Assembly: GCA_003611875.1 (NCBI GenBank)
Contig: RAYY01000013.1
Span: 1 to 64,000 of the forward strand
Direction of reading: 5' to 3'
DNA: 64,000 nt
From: a bacterium D16-56
GTDB taxonomy: Bacteria > Bacillota > Clostridia > Lachnospirales > Lachnospiraceae
Shown: positions 53,077-63,278 of the stretch, in pieces
Layout: each line of letters begins with the position of its first letter
Numbering within the stretch: the stretch's first letter is position 1
Program-made: the position numbers and the translations under genes
Notes under the pieces: generated by a model
The model's database searches: none
The model's input: only the letters and a program-made list of their open reading frames with translations
What the model was told of the DNA's origin: nothing

Positions 53077-55416
53077 TTACAAAAGCTTTTTCTCAATCAG
53101 CCCTTTAATCTTTGTAGAGCTTGTGGTCTGGGTATAAGGAAAGAACACCAGATCCGCCCCCCGCTTTTTCAAATACTCCTTCTTTGCCAGCCACACCGGA
53201 TCCTCCTCATAATCACTGCCGGAAAACTGCACATCAAAATGATACCGGCGATATGCCTCATCCGTATCCCCTCTGTCTGTAGGAAGGGCCACCGCCTCGT
53301 CCACATACCGGCAGGAGGCCACCAAATCCATACGCTCCTCAAAGGAAATACATGGCATGGTCTTTTTGTTCTTCATCACACTCTCATCGCTCACCACTCC
53401 CACAATCAGGTAATCACACTGCTCCTTTGCCCTCCTGAACATGTTAAGATGGCCCACATGAAACAAATCAAATACCCCGGCAATATAGCCGATATGATAT
53501 TTCTTAGGCTCCCTCCTCTCATCCTGAGCTGGCAGAGCCCTCTCGGGCAGCTTTCTGGGATATTCCTGATGCCAGTCATAGACACTGTAGTGAAAGATTC
53601 CCATGTCCTTAAGCTGGGTCATAATCGGCACACAATTCTTAATGCAGATCATCACCTTAAAGGAATCCTCCGGTAAAGACCGCAGGTATTCCGGCGAAAA
53701 AATCCCGATCCCTGCCATGGAAGTCCCCCATTTGTCCGGATCATTGTCCAAAATTCCCGCAATCTCATAATCCCCGCCAAACTGCTCCAAAAACTTAGAG
53801 GCATAGATTCCCGAACCAAACAGATAAATCTGCCGTCCTCCGGTTCCCCTGAAAATATCCTTAAAAACCCGCTCATACTCATTCTCGGAATAATTCATCC
53901 GGCTGCGGTTGGCACTGACAATGCCTCCGTCCCGGCGGCAGAGCTGATGATATTTGGAAAGCTCCTTCTCGTTGCGCAGCTTGTCAATAAAGCAATAAGA
54001 AAACCGACGCCACAAATCCTCAAACTCATTTAAATGATACCGCTCCTGCAGCTCCTTTTTAGGAAGACGCAGCTCCATCTGAGCATTGCCCCAATAAATA
54101 AAATCAATGGTCCGCATCAGGATCACATTGGCCGGAAGCTGCTCCTGATAAAACTCCTGATCATAAAACACAAAATCCCCGTCCACATAAAAGCAATTCA
54201 GGGAAACCAGGTCAATATACCCTCTTTTTAAAATAATCCCCAGCCTTCCCGGCTCCCTCTCACTGCCAAGAGCAATCTCCCTCCACTGATTTCGTCCCGG
54301 ATCATCCGGCTTTCCCTTCTCCCAATCCGGCGCAAAATGCTCCCAGTCTACCTGATCATAAGGTACATGCTCCGAGGAATGGCAGATCCGGTCCCAGAAC
54401 CGATCCAGCTCGGCAAAAAAACGCTCCCGATCCTCACAGAAAATCCGCCTGAGATAATCCGTAGCCGCCTCGCCCTTTACATAAGGCATCAGAAAAGCCC
54501 CATGCTCCATCCTGGCCTTTACCATCCTGACCCCATGCTCCTCCAGATCCAGGGTATTGGCCATCAGCTGCTCCAGCTTTCCCCGGCCTTTTTCATAGAG
54601 GGCCTTTTTCTCCACCTTTCTGTCCCTGCGGATAATAGTGGCCAGAGCATCCTCCTCTCCCCGGTCCATAGAAATCGTCACCTGCTTTGCATTGGCAAAA
54701 TGTCCGTCCAGAGGACACTCGATCAGATACCCATTGGCCATGGTATGAAACATCCCGTTCTCAATCAATGTGGTATACAGCCTTTCCTCCTCCAAAAAAA
54801 CCGTCTCCGGGCTGTGGTACTGGGGGATGATCCTGACATCCAGCTGCTCCTCCGGCAGATAATCCTCTGCATACAACGCCTGGGGCCGCAGCAGCTCCGG
54901 AAGCACGGAATAAAACCTGTGATAAAAAAAGCCCGCCTCCTCCAGCATCCTGGTAAGCTCTGCCTTCGCATAGGCACGTCCCTCCATCCGCTCCCATTCT
55001 GTCTGGCTTATCTTCACATAATTCTCAATCCCGTCAAAATTGCGCTCCGTAAACACATCCCGGTCCCCGCAGAAATATCGTACCCCCAATCGGTTGTCCG
55101 TACCTAGAAGCAGCCTTCCCCCAGGGCTTAAAAGATCACATAAAGAACGGAGAACCCTTACCGGATTTTTGCTGCGCTCCAGCCCTCCGACCCAGATAAT
55201 CGTATCATAATCTCCGGAAGGTTCAAAGCCTTCTTCCGCCTCCAGCTCTCTCCATGCTGCCAGATCCACCTCCAGTCCGCACTCGGAAAGAGCCTCCTCC
55301 AATATCTCACAGGGCTCGCCCTTTCCTGTAAGAAGCAAAACCCTGCTTCCCTTTTGAAATTCGTACCATCGGATCAATCCCTTCGGCAGCTCCCTGACCA
55401 ATTTTTCCGCCTGCAT
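53077..55416 (-). CDS. Methyltransferase / kinase-like / Rossmann / cytidylyltransferase fusion
   Basis: 779 residues. Domains in order: a class I SAM methyltransferase-like fold (~15-175; RVLLLTGKGEP, LLSPGGRLLLGTDNRLG); a region resembling atypical sugar or choline kinases (~200-480; ATIIRRDRKVEKKALY, then FVFYDQEFYQ); a Rossmann domain (~525-620; IYLFGSGIYASKFLEQFGG); and a TagD/GCT-type cytidylyltransferase (~636-779; GYIAGVFDLFHVGHLNMFRR with HxGH, and CISFEERMDLV). The set suggests building or transferring a CDP-activated polyol or choline-like group onto an envelope glycan. It heads a cassette with two isomerase homologues. Kinase-like assignment is tentative; the cytidylyltransferase is firm. 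Confidence 0.75.
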   Translation of the reverse strand: MQAEKLVRELPKGLIRWYEFQKGSRVLLLTGKGEPCEILEEALSECGLEVDLAAWRELEAEEGFEPSGDYDTIIWVGGLERSKNPVRVLRSLCDLLSPGGRLLLGTDNRLGVRYFCGDRDVFTERNFDGIENYVKISQTEWERMEGRAYAKAELTRMLEEAGFFYHRFYSVLPELLRPQALYAEDYLPEEQLDVRIIPQYHSPETVFLEEERLYTTLIENGMFHTMANGYLIECPLDGHFANAKQVTISMDRGEEDALATIIRRDRKVEKKALYEKGRGKLEQLMANTLDLEEHGVRMVKARMEHGAFLMPYVKGEAATDYLRRIFCEDRERFFAELDRFWDRICHSSEHVPYDQVDWEHFAPDWEKGKPDDPGRNQWREIALGSEREPGRLGIILKRGYIDLVSLNCFYVDGDFVFYDQEFYQEQLPANVILMRTIDFIYWGNAQMELRLPKKELQERYHLNEFEDLWRRFSYCFIDKLRNEKELSKYHQLCRRDGGIVSANRSRMNYSENEYERVFKDIFRGTGGRQIYLFGSGIYASKFLEQFGGDYEIAGILDNDPDKWGTSMAGIGIFSPEYLRSLPEDSFKVMICIKNCVPIMTQLKDMGIFHYSVYDWHQEYPRKLPERALPAQDERREPKKYHIGYIAGVFDLFHVGHLNMFRRAKEQCDYLIVGVVSDESVMKNKKTMPCISFEERMDLVASCRYVDEAVALPTDRGDTDEAYRRYHFDVQFSGSDYEEDPVWLAKKEYLKKRGADLVFFPYTQTTSSTKIKGLIEKKLL

Positions 55417-55490
55417 ATTTCCATACGCTCCTTTTCCTGTTCTGTCTCTATATCGCCAAAAAAACTGACGTTATTGTCCTCGTTGTTCTT

Positions 55491-55519
55491 ATTATATAAC
55501 AAAAAGAAACAAAAGAAAA
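55491..55519 (-). promoter_or_regulatory. Putative promoter of the isomerase/cytidylyltransferase cassette
   Basis: Perfect TATAAT (55491-55496, minus strand) with a poor -35 (TTTTCT) 17 bases upstream, in an AT-rich gap about 75 bases before the start codon. No terminator is obvious after the DUF2971 gene, so read-through is possible. Confidence 0.45.
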
Positions 55520-55583
55520 GAGCCTGTGTACTGCCTCAATCCTCCTCCAGTCCAATCTGCAGCAGATATACTGTTCCGCCAAT

Positions 55584-56666
55584 TCAGGAAAACACATATG
55601 GTGCATTGGATTTTCTTACAATAATTCCACTATTAGAATAATAATTCCGGTCCAGATATTCCTGCTCATGGTCTGTTTTATCCTTCAAAATATCATAGAT
55701 TTGTCCTTTATATGTAAGAATCCCCTGACCTTCTTTCACAGTCTGTTCAATCTGATCACAATATTCCTTTATTAAGCTCTGATCCACCTGGTATGAAGAC
55801 ATTCCCTCTATAAAACGCTTCATATTATTCGGTTCTTTTATTGCAGGAATCTTTAAATCATTATAATCGACAAAATGGCAAATACTGTCAAACACCCGGT
55901 CCTGGTTTCTTCCAGGACCAACCATAATCTCAACAACCGGCCAGCCTTCCTTTCTGTATACATCCAGATATGGTATCAGTACTCCCTTGGCATTCCGGTA
56001 TTCTATCAGATCAAGATCCGAATTATCCCCATCCTGCCTGTTTACTACAGCAGCATTGAAAATAAGCCGCACTTCTTTTTCCTGACGGAACTCATAATTT
56101 TTAATATATGGAGCTATTTCCTTCCATAGACGGATACTATTTGAATCAAAATCATCCTGAATCCCCACTTCTTCGGCATATGCTTTAATTGTTTCAGCTA
56201 TGTTCTTTTTTTCGTTTTTGTATTCATCAAAGGGCATTCCTGTCCTGGTAAAATAATGTACGTCTCTTAATGTGGCTGATATATTTTTCTTATCCTTCTC
56301 TGTATTGGAATACCTCCTCTTTATTTCAAAATATTGCTTCTTTTCCGAAAACTGCATACCCAGACGCACACCAGATTCTCTTGCATACATATACCACTGA
56401 CTTAAGAGATCTGCTTCTTTAGAAAACGAGATAGAATAAATTTGCGGAATTTTTTTCAACGCTTCTTCATAGGCATAGTCCGCTCTAAAAAGCGACGTTT
56501 CCCCTCCTCCAAGATCATTGCTTCCAAATATTTCCCGCAATTCCCGCAGCCCATTGATATATTCTTCCGAATCATTCAAATAGCTTATATGAGTTGCAAA
56601 GATATCCCCTTGTGTTAAAATATACTTCATTGTCTCTGATGTTGTATAATAATACAATAAATCCAT
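55584..56666 (-). CDS. DUF2971 domain protein
   Basis: About 360 residues. Family features: a Tyr-rich start (LLYYYTTSETMKYILTQGDI), FATHISYLNDSEEYINGL, and the central YSISFSKEADLLSQWYMYAR followed by GVRLGMQF. These are the positions of the LYHYTS, NDPFE and SLSW-Y-G-G-I motifs. DUF2971 proteins are soluble, of unknown biochemistry, and often lie in defence or mobile regions. I start at the ATG at 56666, one base after the receiver gene's stop; an ATG at 56699 would overlap it. Third gene of the operon and a candidate effector. Confidence 0.8.
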   Translation of the reverse strand: MDLLYYYTTSETMKYILTQGDIFATHISYLNDSEEYINGLRELREIFGSNDLGGGETSLFRADYAYEEALKKIPQIYSISFSKEADLLSQWYMYARESGVRLGMQFSEKKQYFEIKRRYSNTEKDKKNISATLRDVHYFTRTGMPFDEYKNEKKNIAETIKAYAEEVGIQDDFDSNSIRLWKEIAPYIKNYEFRQEKEVRLIFNAAVVNRQDGDNSDLDLIEYRNAKGVLIPYLDVYRKEGWPVVEIMVGPGRNQDRVFDSICHFVDYNDLKIPAIKEPNNMKRFIEGMSSYQVDQSLIKEYCDQIEQTVKEGQGILTYKGQIYDILKDKTDHEQEYLDRNYYSNSGIIVRKSNAPYVFS

Positions 56667-56667
56667 C

Positions 56668-57186
56668 TTATGCCAGTATTCCTTTCTCATGATTCTCATT
56701 CATCTCTGCCGCTCTTTTCACTTGATTCTTATTCCAATATAACTGCCCCTCATAAAAATTCGGAGTACTGATTATGTGATCAGGAAAGGTTTCCATAAGC
56801 AGTCCCTTAATATCACTAGGTCCTGATGTATAAAACCATATCTTTTTTTCTGAATCCCTCATAAGAGCATATTTCACATTAACTCTTGTAAAAAAATTTT
56901 CTATACTCATATCGCCTTTTAAATCATAATCCATCAAAAAAATAATATCAGGTATACAATATAATTCATTCATTTGATCCAGAAATTCTTTTTGAGTCTC
57001 AACCTGCACTACATCTATATGAGTATGCATTTTATATTCATTCATTAATTCTTGTTTGTTATTTTTATCTAGTGTATTGTTAGGGTAATACAGCGTCTTA
57101 TAAAAAATCACACCTTCTTTCTGAAGCTCCTGGATGCTCTGCATTACTTTCCAAGGTCTGTCATCTACTACTACAATTCTTTTCAT
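56668..57186 (-). CDS. Stand-alone receiver-like protein
   Basis: 172 residues. It opens with IVVVDDRPWKVM, placing two acidic residues (D8, D9) as in response-regulator receivers. The phosphoacceptor-like Asp is in IIFLMDYDLKGDM (~82-84) and a Thr/Ser in WFYTSGP (~116). The conserved Lys-Pro pair is replaced and there is no output domain. Its start overlaps the stop of the giant kinase-like gene as ATGA, so the two are translationally coupled. It probably receives phosphate or a conformational signal from that protein. Receiver assignment is from motifs only. Confidence 0.7.
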   Translation of the reverse strand: MKRIVVVDDRPWKVMQSIQELQKEGVIFYKTLYYPNNTLDKNNKQELMNEYKMHTHIDVVQVETQKEFLDQMNELYCIPDIIFLMDYDLKGDMSIENFFTRVNVKYALMRDSEKKIWFYTSGPSDIKGLLMETFPDHIISTPNFYEGQLYWNKNQVKRAAEMNENHEKGILA

Positions 57187-60100
57187 ACCAAATCCCTTTC
57201 CTCATTCTCATCTTTAAACTTTTCTGCCAAAATTGGAACCATAATTGAAAAATAAACCTTGCCGTTGTTTTCTCTTTCCTCTACGAATATTTGAAATTCC
57301 TCTCCCAGCAGACGTAAAATCTGCCGCTTCAACTGCCTATATTCCATAGGATCCCATTCTCTATTCGACTCAAATCCTTTGTTTTTTTCAAATACCTTTA
57401 TTTTTTCATCCAAAATACTGGCCACAACCCATTTGATATAACGTGACATACTCCATAAGGAAATACCCTGATTATCTTCCTCAGGAGGATATTTCAGTTC
57501 CTCCATAACCTGCGCAGGCTCCTTTTGCGTTTTGCTTTCTCCCACTTGGTTTGCGATTCTAAGCCGGCCGTCTGATGTTTTGGAACAATACACGGTAACA
57601 CAATTATTTTCTATTCGTCCTCTATTCTCAATTGCTGCGTTAATCATAAGAGAATACATCAGCAAAAAGACCTCCCGCTCTGCATTAGTATAATCAAAAG
57701 AAACGATTTCTTCATCCTCGCGCAATGGAAAATCCTCATCAAACATCAGCTCTTGTGATACCATTAGTTTCACTGCCTTTTCCATGTCACTATTAATAAT
57801 ATAAAATTCCTGCATTTTTGCAAAAAGAGAAATTGGTGAATCCCATTGCTTAGGCTGGTAGGGAACCCCTTTAAAATAATAATCCATGGTAAGACTATGT
57901 CTGTAATGTTCACTCACGTTCAAATCTGCCAAAAGCATCAATAAATCAGACTGATAATAATCACCATATTTATTTTTTGCAAGCATATGATTATACTGCT
58001 CAAGCTTTATGTCATTCTTTGTATGGGTATGGGCTTTTTGTTTGCTGTGCAAGGCATTTTTCTTTCTCTGCCGGGCAAGCTCATAAAAAAATCCTTCATT
58101 GGTTCTGTTAAAAACAGAATTATTTAAATACCAATAATACTGCATTACACTTCGAATCCTGTTCAGCCATTCGATACCTGACAGACCATCCTGTTTTGAT
58201 TTTTCCCACACAGAAAAAATATATACCGGATATTCTGTAGTATGTCCCAGTTCCCACATGAAGATTTTTTCTTTAAAATCATACAAATATTCTTTTTCCG
58301 GCTGACTGTTTCTCTTTTGAAATTCCTGCAGAATTTTGACCACATTTTTCTCACGGATTGTCCATACAGTGCCTTTTTCTTCACTGCTTCCCAAAATAAT
58401 ATATTCCTTTTTGGGTTTCAAAATCATTTTCTCTGAAGCCAGCTCGTCAGGCAATAATGCATTATATTGTTCCATCAATTTATTTTCCCACAGATCATAT
58501 TCTGCATCAAGCTCCATTATAATGATGACCTCTTTGGATGACATGATATATTTCATACACTTTGCAATATAGTCAACTTTTGTCAGATTTCCATTTTCTG
58601 AAAAATCAGTGGTTTTCAAACCATTTTCAAAATCTGATGATATGAATCTATGGAGCAGAAAATTAGATGCAACAAAAATTTTCCCACTGTCAGTCAGCTT
58701 ATGACTTTCACTATACATTCCATATAATTGCAGAAGATTCATGAAATCCTTGAATTGATAAGGCGTAATATATTCCTCCAGCACCTCAGTCTCAAATTTT
58801 ATGAATCTGACTGTTAAATCTTCTTCTGTCTCATTATTTAAAGGTTCTGGCAAATGATCACGTTCCCGATTTACCCGCTCACTTAATTTCTGAATAGCAT
58901 CTTGGTAAATCCATACATTCTCCAAATAAATATCCTTCTGTATTTCGTCTAAATCTTCATATTCCTTTTTACAAAACAACTGATCTAGCCATAAGCTTTT
59001 GCTGGTATCAGAGCTAACGCCAGTCAGCTTTTTCATCAAATATCTATAATATTGGATAAAGCCATTCCGATCCTTTTCCTCTATTTTCTTAACATAATTC
59101 AGGATATACTGCATATTACTTTCCCGCATTATGAAGTTGCTTTTCATTTCTGTTAACTGCTTTAATAATACCTTTATTAAATCCTGCCTTTGAATTTCTG
59201 AATCGAAAAATTCCTTTATAAAGCTCTCAATCTCAAGAATTTTTTTTCGTATTTTATCTTCTTTTAAATAAGACTTTTTTTTGCTTCTGTCAATTACCTG
59301 ATTATAGCTTTTTTCCGTAAGGGTACACAAGCACACCAATAATAAGAAATCAAATACAGCCTCCTTTATTGCTTTATCAAATACTCTGAATGGCCTGCTC
59401 AGCACCTTGCAATAAGAAAGAAAATATTCTGTTTCCTCTCCCTGATGTATCCTGCTCCCTTCTAAAACCAAAGTCATAAGCTGTTCAAAAACTTCTTTTC
59501 TGCAATTTCCGTGATACCTTTCATCTAAAAAGATCATGGAATTATTTGTACAGATCAGTCTTCGAAAGGATCTTCTTTTTCTTTCTTCTGCGTCCTTTCC
59601 TGATTCTTCCTTATCTCTAAGTTCTTCCCTCTCCTTTAGATATCCCACCAGTGAATTTACAGAAAATTTTTTCTCCTCGCTTCTCCAGTACCTCTCCATT
59701 TCTTTTGTCACAGAGCTTCTTTTTAATGTGTCTGCCTCATTGGCCAGATTACAGTAAACACAGGCATCACCATGGTTTCGTATGGACGAGATATGAACGG
59801 TACGAAAAGCATAAAAACAATTTTCTTCCTTGATGCCTGTATACTGCCATCTGCTGGATCCTGAATTTCGATCAATCAAAACAAAAATCCCATCAAAAAC
59901 AGCATACTTCTGTCTTTCTGAAATAACAAAATCTTCTATAATCGACTGGGCAAGACTTCTGGCTCTCTGAAATGTACGGCCTGTGATAATCACATCATCT
60001 ACATAAAAAAGATGGAGATGTCTTTTCAATCCTATGTTGTTTGTCTCATAATCTGCCATCTTTTGAACAAATTTTCTGAGATTGGAAAACTTCGCCCTAA

Positions 60101-63100
60101 AATTACATCTATATTCTTTATCCACATCATCACGTATGACCACAGCCGCATTTCCAAATACACAGCTATTGACATACTCAATAAATCCTGCATTGCTGAA
60201 ATGTGCCGGACAAATCAACACAACATAATCATTTTGAGGAATTTTTATTTTACTCTTTATATCATTAAGCCAATCTATAATTTCCTTCGAATGTTCAACA
60301 AGTAAACGTTCTGTCTGAAAATAAAAAAGAAAATGATTTGCGTTTCTTTCTAAATGACAATACAACACCACATTACGCAAAATCTCTAATTTCTGTTCCT
60401 CCCTATGGATTTCTTCTCCGTTGATACGACAGGGCATCCTTTCTTCACATACCATTCCAAAAGCCTGATTTGGAATCGTAGATGCTGCGTTTGCTTCAAT
60501 AAGCGGCTCCTCGTCAATAATTTGTTCAGGAAAACACATATCACATTCCAAAGGTTCCATATACTCCAGCGTTACCTCTACAAAAAATTCTGGTGAGGGA
60601 AAAATTTCCATTCCTTGTTTTCCCAGAATACGCTTTCCTTGTTTGACCCAATACCTGTTTTCTTTAACAGAGCCCACCAAAATCAGCTCAAAATTGCGCC
60701 AAAATGAAGCTTTGCATTCCTTCCCATTCCTTTCAATAAACAAATTAATCATTTTTTCATTTGTTTTTAGTGTGCTTGCAATGGGAATTACACAAACAAT
60801 TTTCCTTGACTGAAAATATTCCTTTCGCTTTTCTTTACCAATTTTTCCTTCTTCAAAATAGGTACTATAACGGATTCGGTCTATATGAGTAAATCCTCTG
60901 TTTTCTGTCTCTCTCTCCAATATGGCATAATCCACATCAATTCCCGGCAGCATCCTGCGCAAAAACTGCATGGTACAAAATACGGTCTGTTCAGAATAAT
61001 TTGTATATCCATAAAGCGTGATTCTATCTGAAGCTTGTATTGGAGATAAATCATTTTCAGATGGCCTCAACATGCTCTTTATAATCAAAAGGGCAAACCG
61101 TTCTACAAAAAGCGAATTTCCAAAAAGCACCTCTGCCTCATAAAAATGGTTTACATGGATTGTAGAACCTAGGCGCATATGTGTATTTTCTATTTTACAT
61201 CCTAAATCCCAGCTCTGGATACTCCTGCTTATCACAGTCTTCACATACATTTCAAAAATCGTATCCCCTGACTTTTCCTTTGCCAATATATCAAAGGGAT
61301 ACTTTGTGATTTGATTGCTCTGTTTAACCTCGTTTTCGTAATACCATTTTTCAAAATAATTCTTCCAGCGGGTTTCTCTGGAAAAGTTATTAGAATGATT
61401 AATTAATAAAGTATCATTCCAGCTTTCCGGAAGAATAATAATTTCTTCATAATATTCTGCTGTATATAACGCAATCTGTTTCCCTCCTTTACCGCTTAAA
61501 TCCTCACTCAAATTTCTCCAGCCCCAAAAAGAAGCATCTAAAAACATCCATACAAATTCCTGCTGACATTCATGCAATACAATATGAAACACACGAGTGC
61601 TCTGAAGCATTGCCAAAATAATCGCTTTATAAATAATCTCCGCCATATCCCCCTGAATATCTTTTGCATTTACGCATATAATCTTCCCTTCTCTGTCTTG
61701 CTTTTCCCCTTCCTTTGATTCCCCAAAATCCAAAAAATACAAGGCAATCTTCTCGATAAAATCTGCTTTTTCCTGTGATGTCACGGCTGTCATCTTTATT
61801 GGCAATTCTTTATTAATAACCTCATAGTAAAACAAATGATCTCTGTTATTTATTTTATATTCACAATCTTCTATTCCGTAATCGTCGAATTTCTCTATTT
61901 TGTTTTCTGTCTTTATTGGAAATAAAATGGAATAGCATGTTCCAGGCAGACAAAACTGCCGTATATGTACTGCATCATTCCCATTGTCATAATAAAGCTC
62001 ATCCTTTTGAGGATGATGTTTTGAAAAGCTTTGCACAAAAAAATGCCCATTGCTTCTTTGTACGGTTCTTTGAAATATCTTCAAACCATAATGATTAATC
62101 ACATTCTTTTTTTCTGAATAATATTGTTCCCATGCCTTACGGATTTTATTGTCTTTACTATCCACGAAAAAATCTCTGGGTCTTAGGTTTTCAAAAGCTT
62201 CCTTCACTTTAGGTTCCGACAAATCCCCTCTGAATTTATCTGCAATATTCAACGTCTCACTAAAACCAGGATAATCGGTTATCATAAATTCAAGCCATTG
62301 TTCCTGTTCCTCTCCCAGAGCATATTTTTCTTTTACATAAATATTGTCGTTTTCTAAGATCCGAAAAGAAAAAGCCCCTCTCTTTCTGCAAGAATGAAAT
62401 ATAATATTTTCAATCAACTGAAGACTGCCATTGGCCCAAATTGCAATTTTCTGCAATTCACTGCTAAATTCTGCAAAATTTAAAAACCCTTCCTCATTCC
62501 CTTCCAACAAAAAACAAAACAACAAAAACGACAGCATATTTACTTTCCCTAAATATGCTGCGCTTTGTTTTGTCTCACATTTTTTCAATTTCTCATAATT
62601 GCCTGACAATTTTCGGCATGCTCCAGAAAGAAGGCTGGAAACGTTTTTTTCATCCCCTTCCCCTCTCAAAAAATCCTCAATCATTTCTGCCGGGATCATT
62701 TCCGATACATTCTGACGCATAAGCTTATCCATGGATGCATCTACAGGAACTAAAGGCAAAAATTTAGATAAAACTCCTATCCTGGATAGTTGAAGATGCT
62801 TTATCTTATCAAATTTAAAAAACAGGCTTTCATAAACAGACTCTCTATTCCTTGTCAGCATAGAAAAAAATTGTGATGTTTTATGATAATCACCTTGCTC
62901 TCCTGATATAAGAGCCACGATTCTGCAATGACGGCAGGAATCCCATATCAGATAAAAATTCTGTAAATCTACAACGTCAAACAGCTGCCTGTACTCGATG
63001 GATATAAAGAAAATATAATCATATTTTTCTCTGACCTCATATATCTTTTCAGGCTTTTTGATACTCAAAAATTCTTCGTTGGAGTGATCCAGTCTCTTAA

Positions 63101-63278
63101 TCAGCGAAAAATTGTTCGTCCATTTTCCTTTTAAAACAAGCGAAGAAACCACCTCAACATCCCGTGGTTCCATCTGTCTGTTTTCAGAAAATTTTGTAAT
63201 AAAATTGCTGATTGCCCCCCATCCTATCCCGCGTAAATATTCTAATTTGAATATAATAAATGGCCTAAGTGTTTCCAT
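57183..63278 (-). CDS. Giant histidine-kinase-like protein with phosphoribosyltransferase-like domain
   Basis: About 2,031 residues, no signal peptide or clear membrane segment. First HATPase-type module ~285-450: N-box LIENIIFHS, G1-like ITDYPG, G2-like HYGLKIFQRTVQ, final strand GTCYSILFPI. A phosphoribosyltransferase-like domain ~1010-1180: VVLICPAHFSNAGF, then the PRPP-loop signature FYVDDVIITGRTFQRAR (~1092), followed by a CVYCNLANEA cysteine pair. A helical region and a GAF-like segment (~1500-1720) follow, then a His-rich helix (LHSKQKAHTHTKND) that could be a dimerisation/phosphoacceptor segment. A second HATPase module ~1865-2020 carries MYSLMINAAIENRG and NQGISLWSMSRYIK. The start at 63278 follows GGGGGAGAG. 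AT-rich codon use unlike the left of the window suggests transfer. Function unknown. Confidence 0.75.
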   Translation of the reverse strand: METLRPFIIFKLEYLRGIGWGAISNFITKFSENRQMEPRDVEVVSSLVLKGKWTNNFSLIKRLDHSNEEFLSIKKPEKIYEVREKYDYIFFISIEYRQLFDVVDLQNFYLIWDSCRHCRIVALISGEQGDYHKTSQFFSMLTRNRESVYESLFFKFDKIKHLQLSRIGVLSKFLPLVPVDASMDKLMRQNVSEMIPAEMIEDFLRGEGDEKNVSSLLSGACRKLSGNYEKLKKCETKQSAAYLGKVNMLSFLLFCFLLEGNEEGFLNFAEFSSELQKIAIWANGSLQLIENIIFHSCRKRGAFSFRILENDNIYVKEKYALGEEQEQWLEFMITDYPGFSETLNIADKFRGDLSEPKVKEAFENLRPRDFFVDSKDNKIRKAWEQYYSEKKNVINHYGLKIFQRTVQRSNGHFFVQSFSKHHPQKDELYYDNGNDAVHIRQFCLPGTCYSILFPIKTENKIEKFDDYGIEDCEYKINNRDHLFYYEVINKELPIKMTAVTSQEKADFIEKIALYFLDFGESKEGEKQDREGKIICVNAKDIQGDMAEIIYKAIILAMLQSTRVFHIVLHECQQEFVWMFLDASFWGWRNLSEDLSGKGGKQIALYTAEYYEEIIILPESWNDTLLINHSNNFSRETRWKNYFEKWYYENEVKQSNQITKYPFDILAKEKSGDTIFEMYVKTVISRSIQSWDLGCKIENTHMRLGSTIHVNHFYEAEVLFGNSLFVERFALLIIKSMLRPSENDLSPIQASDRITLYGYTNYSEQTVFCTMQFLRRMLPGIDVDYAILERETENRGFTHIDRIRYSTYFEEGKIGKEKRKEYFQSRKIVCVIPIASTLKTNEKMINLFIERNGKECKASFWRNFELILVGSVKENRYWVKQGKRILGKQGMEIFPSPEFFVEVTLEYMEPLECDMCFPEQIIDEEPLIEANAASTIPNQAFGMVCEERMPCRINGEEIHREEQKLEILRNVVLYCHLERNANHFLFYFQTERLLVEHSKEIIDWLNDIKSKIKIPQNDYVVLICPAHFSNAGFIEYVNSCVFGNAAVVIRDDVDKEYRCNFRAKFSNLRKFVQKMADYETNNIGLKRHLHLFYVDDVIITGRTFQRARSLAQSIIEDFVISERQKYAVFDGIFVLIDRNSGSSRWQYTGIKEENCFYAFRTVHISSIRNHGDACVYCNLANEADTLKRSSVTKEMERYWRSEEKKFSVNSLVGYLKEREELRDKEESGKDAEERKRRSFRRLICTNNSMIFLDERYHGNCRKEVFEQLMTLVLEGSRIHQGEETEYFLSYCKVLSRPFRVFDKAIKEAVFDFLLLVCLCTLTEKSYNQVIDRSKKKSYLKEDKIRKKILEIESFIKEFFDSEIQRQDLIKVLLKQLTEMKSNFIMRESNMQYILNYVKKIEEKDRNGFIQYYRYLMKKLTGVSSDTSKSLWLDQLFCKKEYEDLDEIQKDIYLENVWIYQDAIQKLSERVNRERDHLPEPLNNETEEDLTVRFIKFETEVLEEYITPYQFKDFMNLLQLYGMYSESHKLTDSGKIFVASNFLLHRFISSDFENGLKTTDFSENGNLTKVDYIAKCMKYIMSSKEVIIIMELDAEYDLWENKLMEQYNALLPDELASEKMILKPKKEYIILGSSEEKGTVWTIREKNVVKILQEFQKRNSQPEKEYLYDFKEKIFMWELGHTTEYPVYIFSVWEKSKQDGLSGIEWLNRIRSVMQYYWYLNNSVFNRTNEGFFYELARQRKKNALHSKQKAHTHTKNDIKLEQYNHMLAKNKYGDYYQSDLLMLLADLNVSEHYRHSLTMDYYFKGVPYQPKQWDSPISLFAKMQEFYIINSDMEKAVKLMVSQELMFDEDFPLREDEEIVSFDYTNAEREVFLLMYSLMINAAIENRGRIENNCVTVYCSKTSDGRLRIANQVGESKTQKEPAQVMEELKYPPEEDNQGISLWSMSRYIKWVVASILDEKIKVFEKNKGFESNREWDPMEYRQLKRQILRLLGEEFQIFVEERENNGKVYFSIMVPILAEKFKDENEERDLV

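Noticed and set aside
51722-53137. 471-codon plus-strand frame
   Set aside because: Exactly antisense to the isomerase fusion gene; His/Pro/Gln-rich translation typical of a shadow frame.
55584-63278. Calling the locus Detocs
   Set aside because: Detocs has a kinase with repeats, a receiver and a receiver-effector fusion; here there is one receiver, a PRTase-like domain and DUF2971, so only an analogy is justified.
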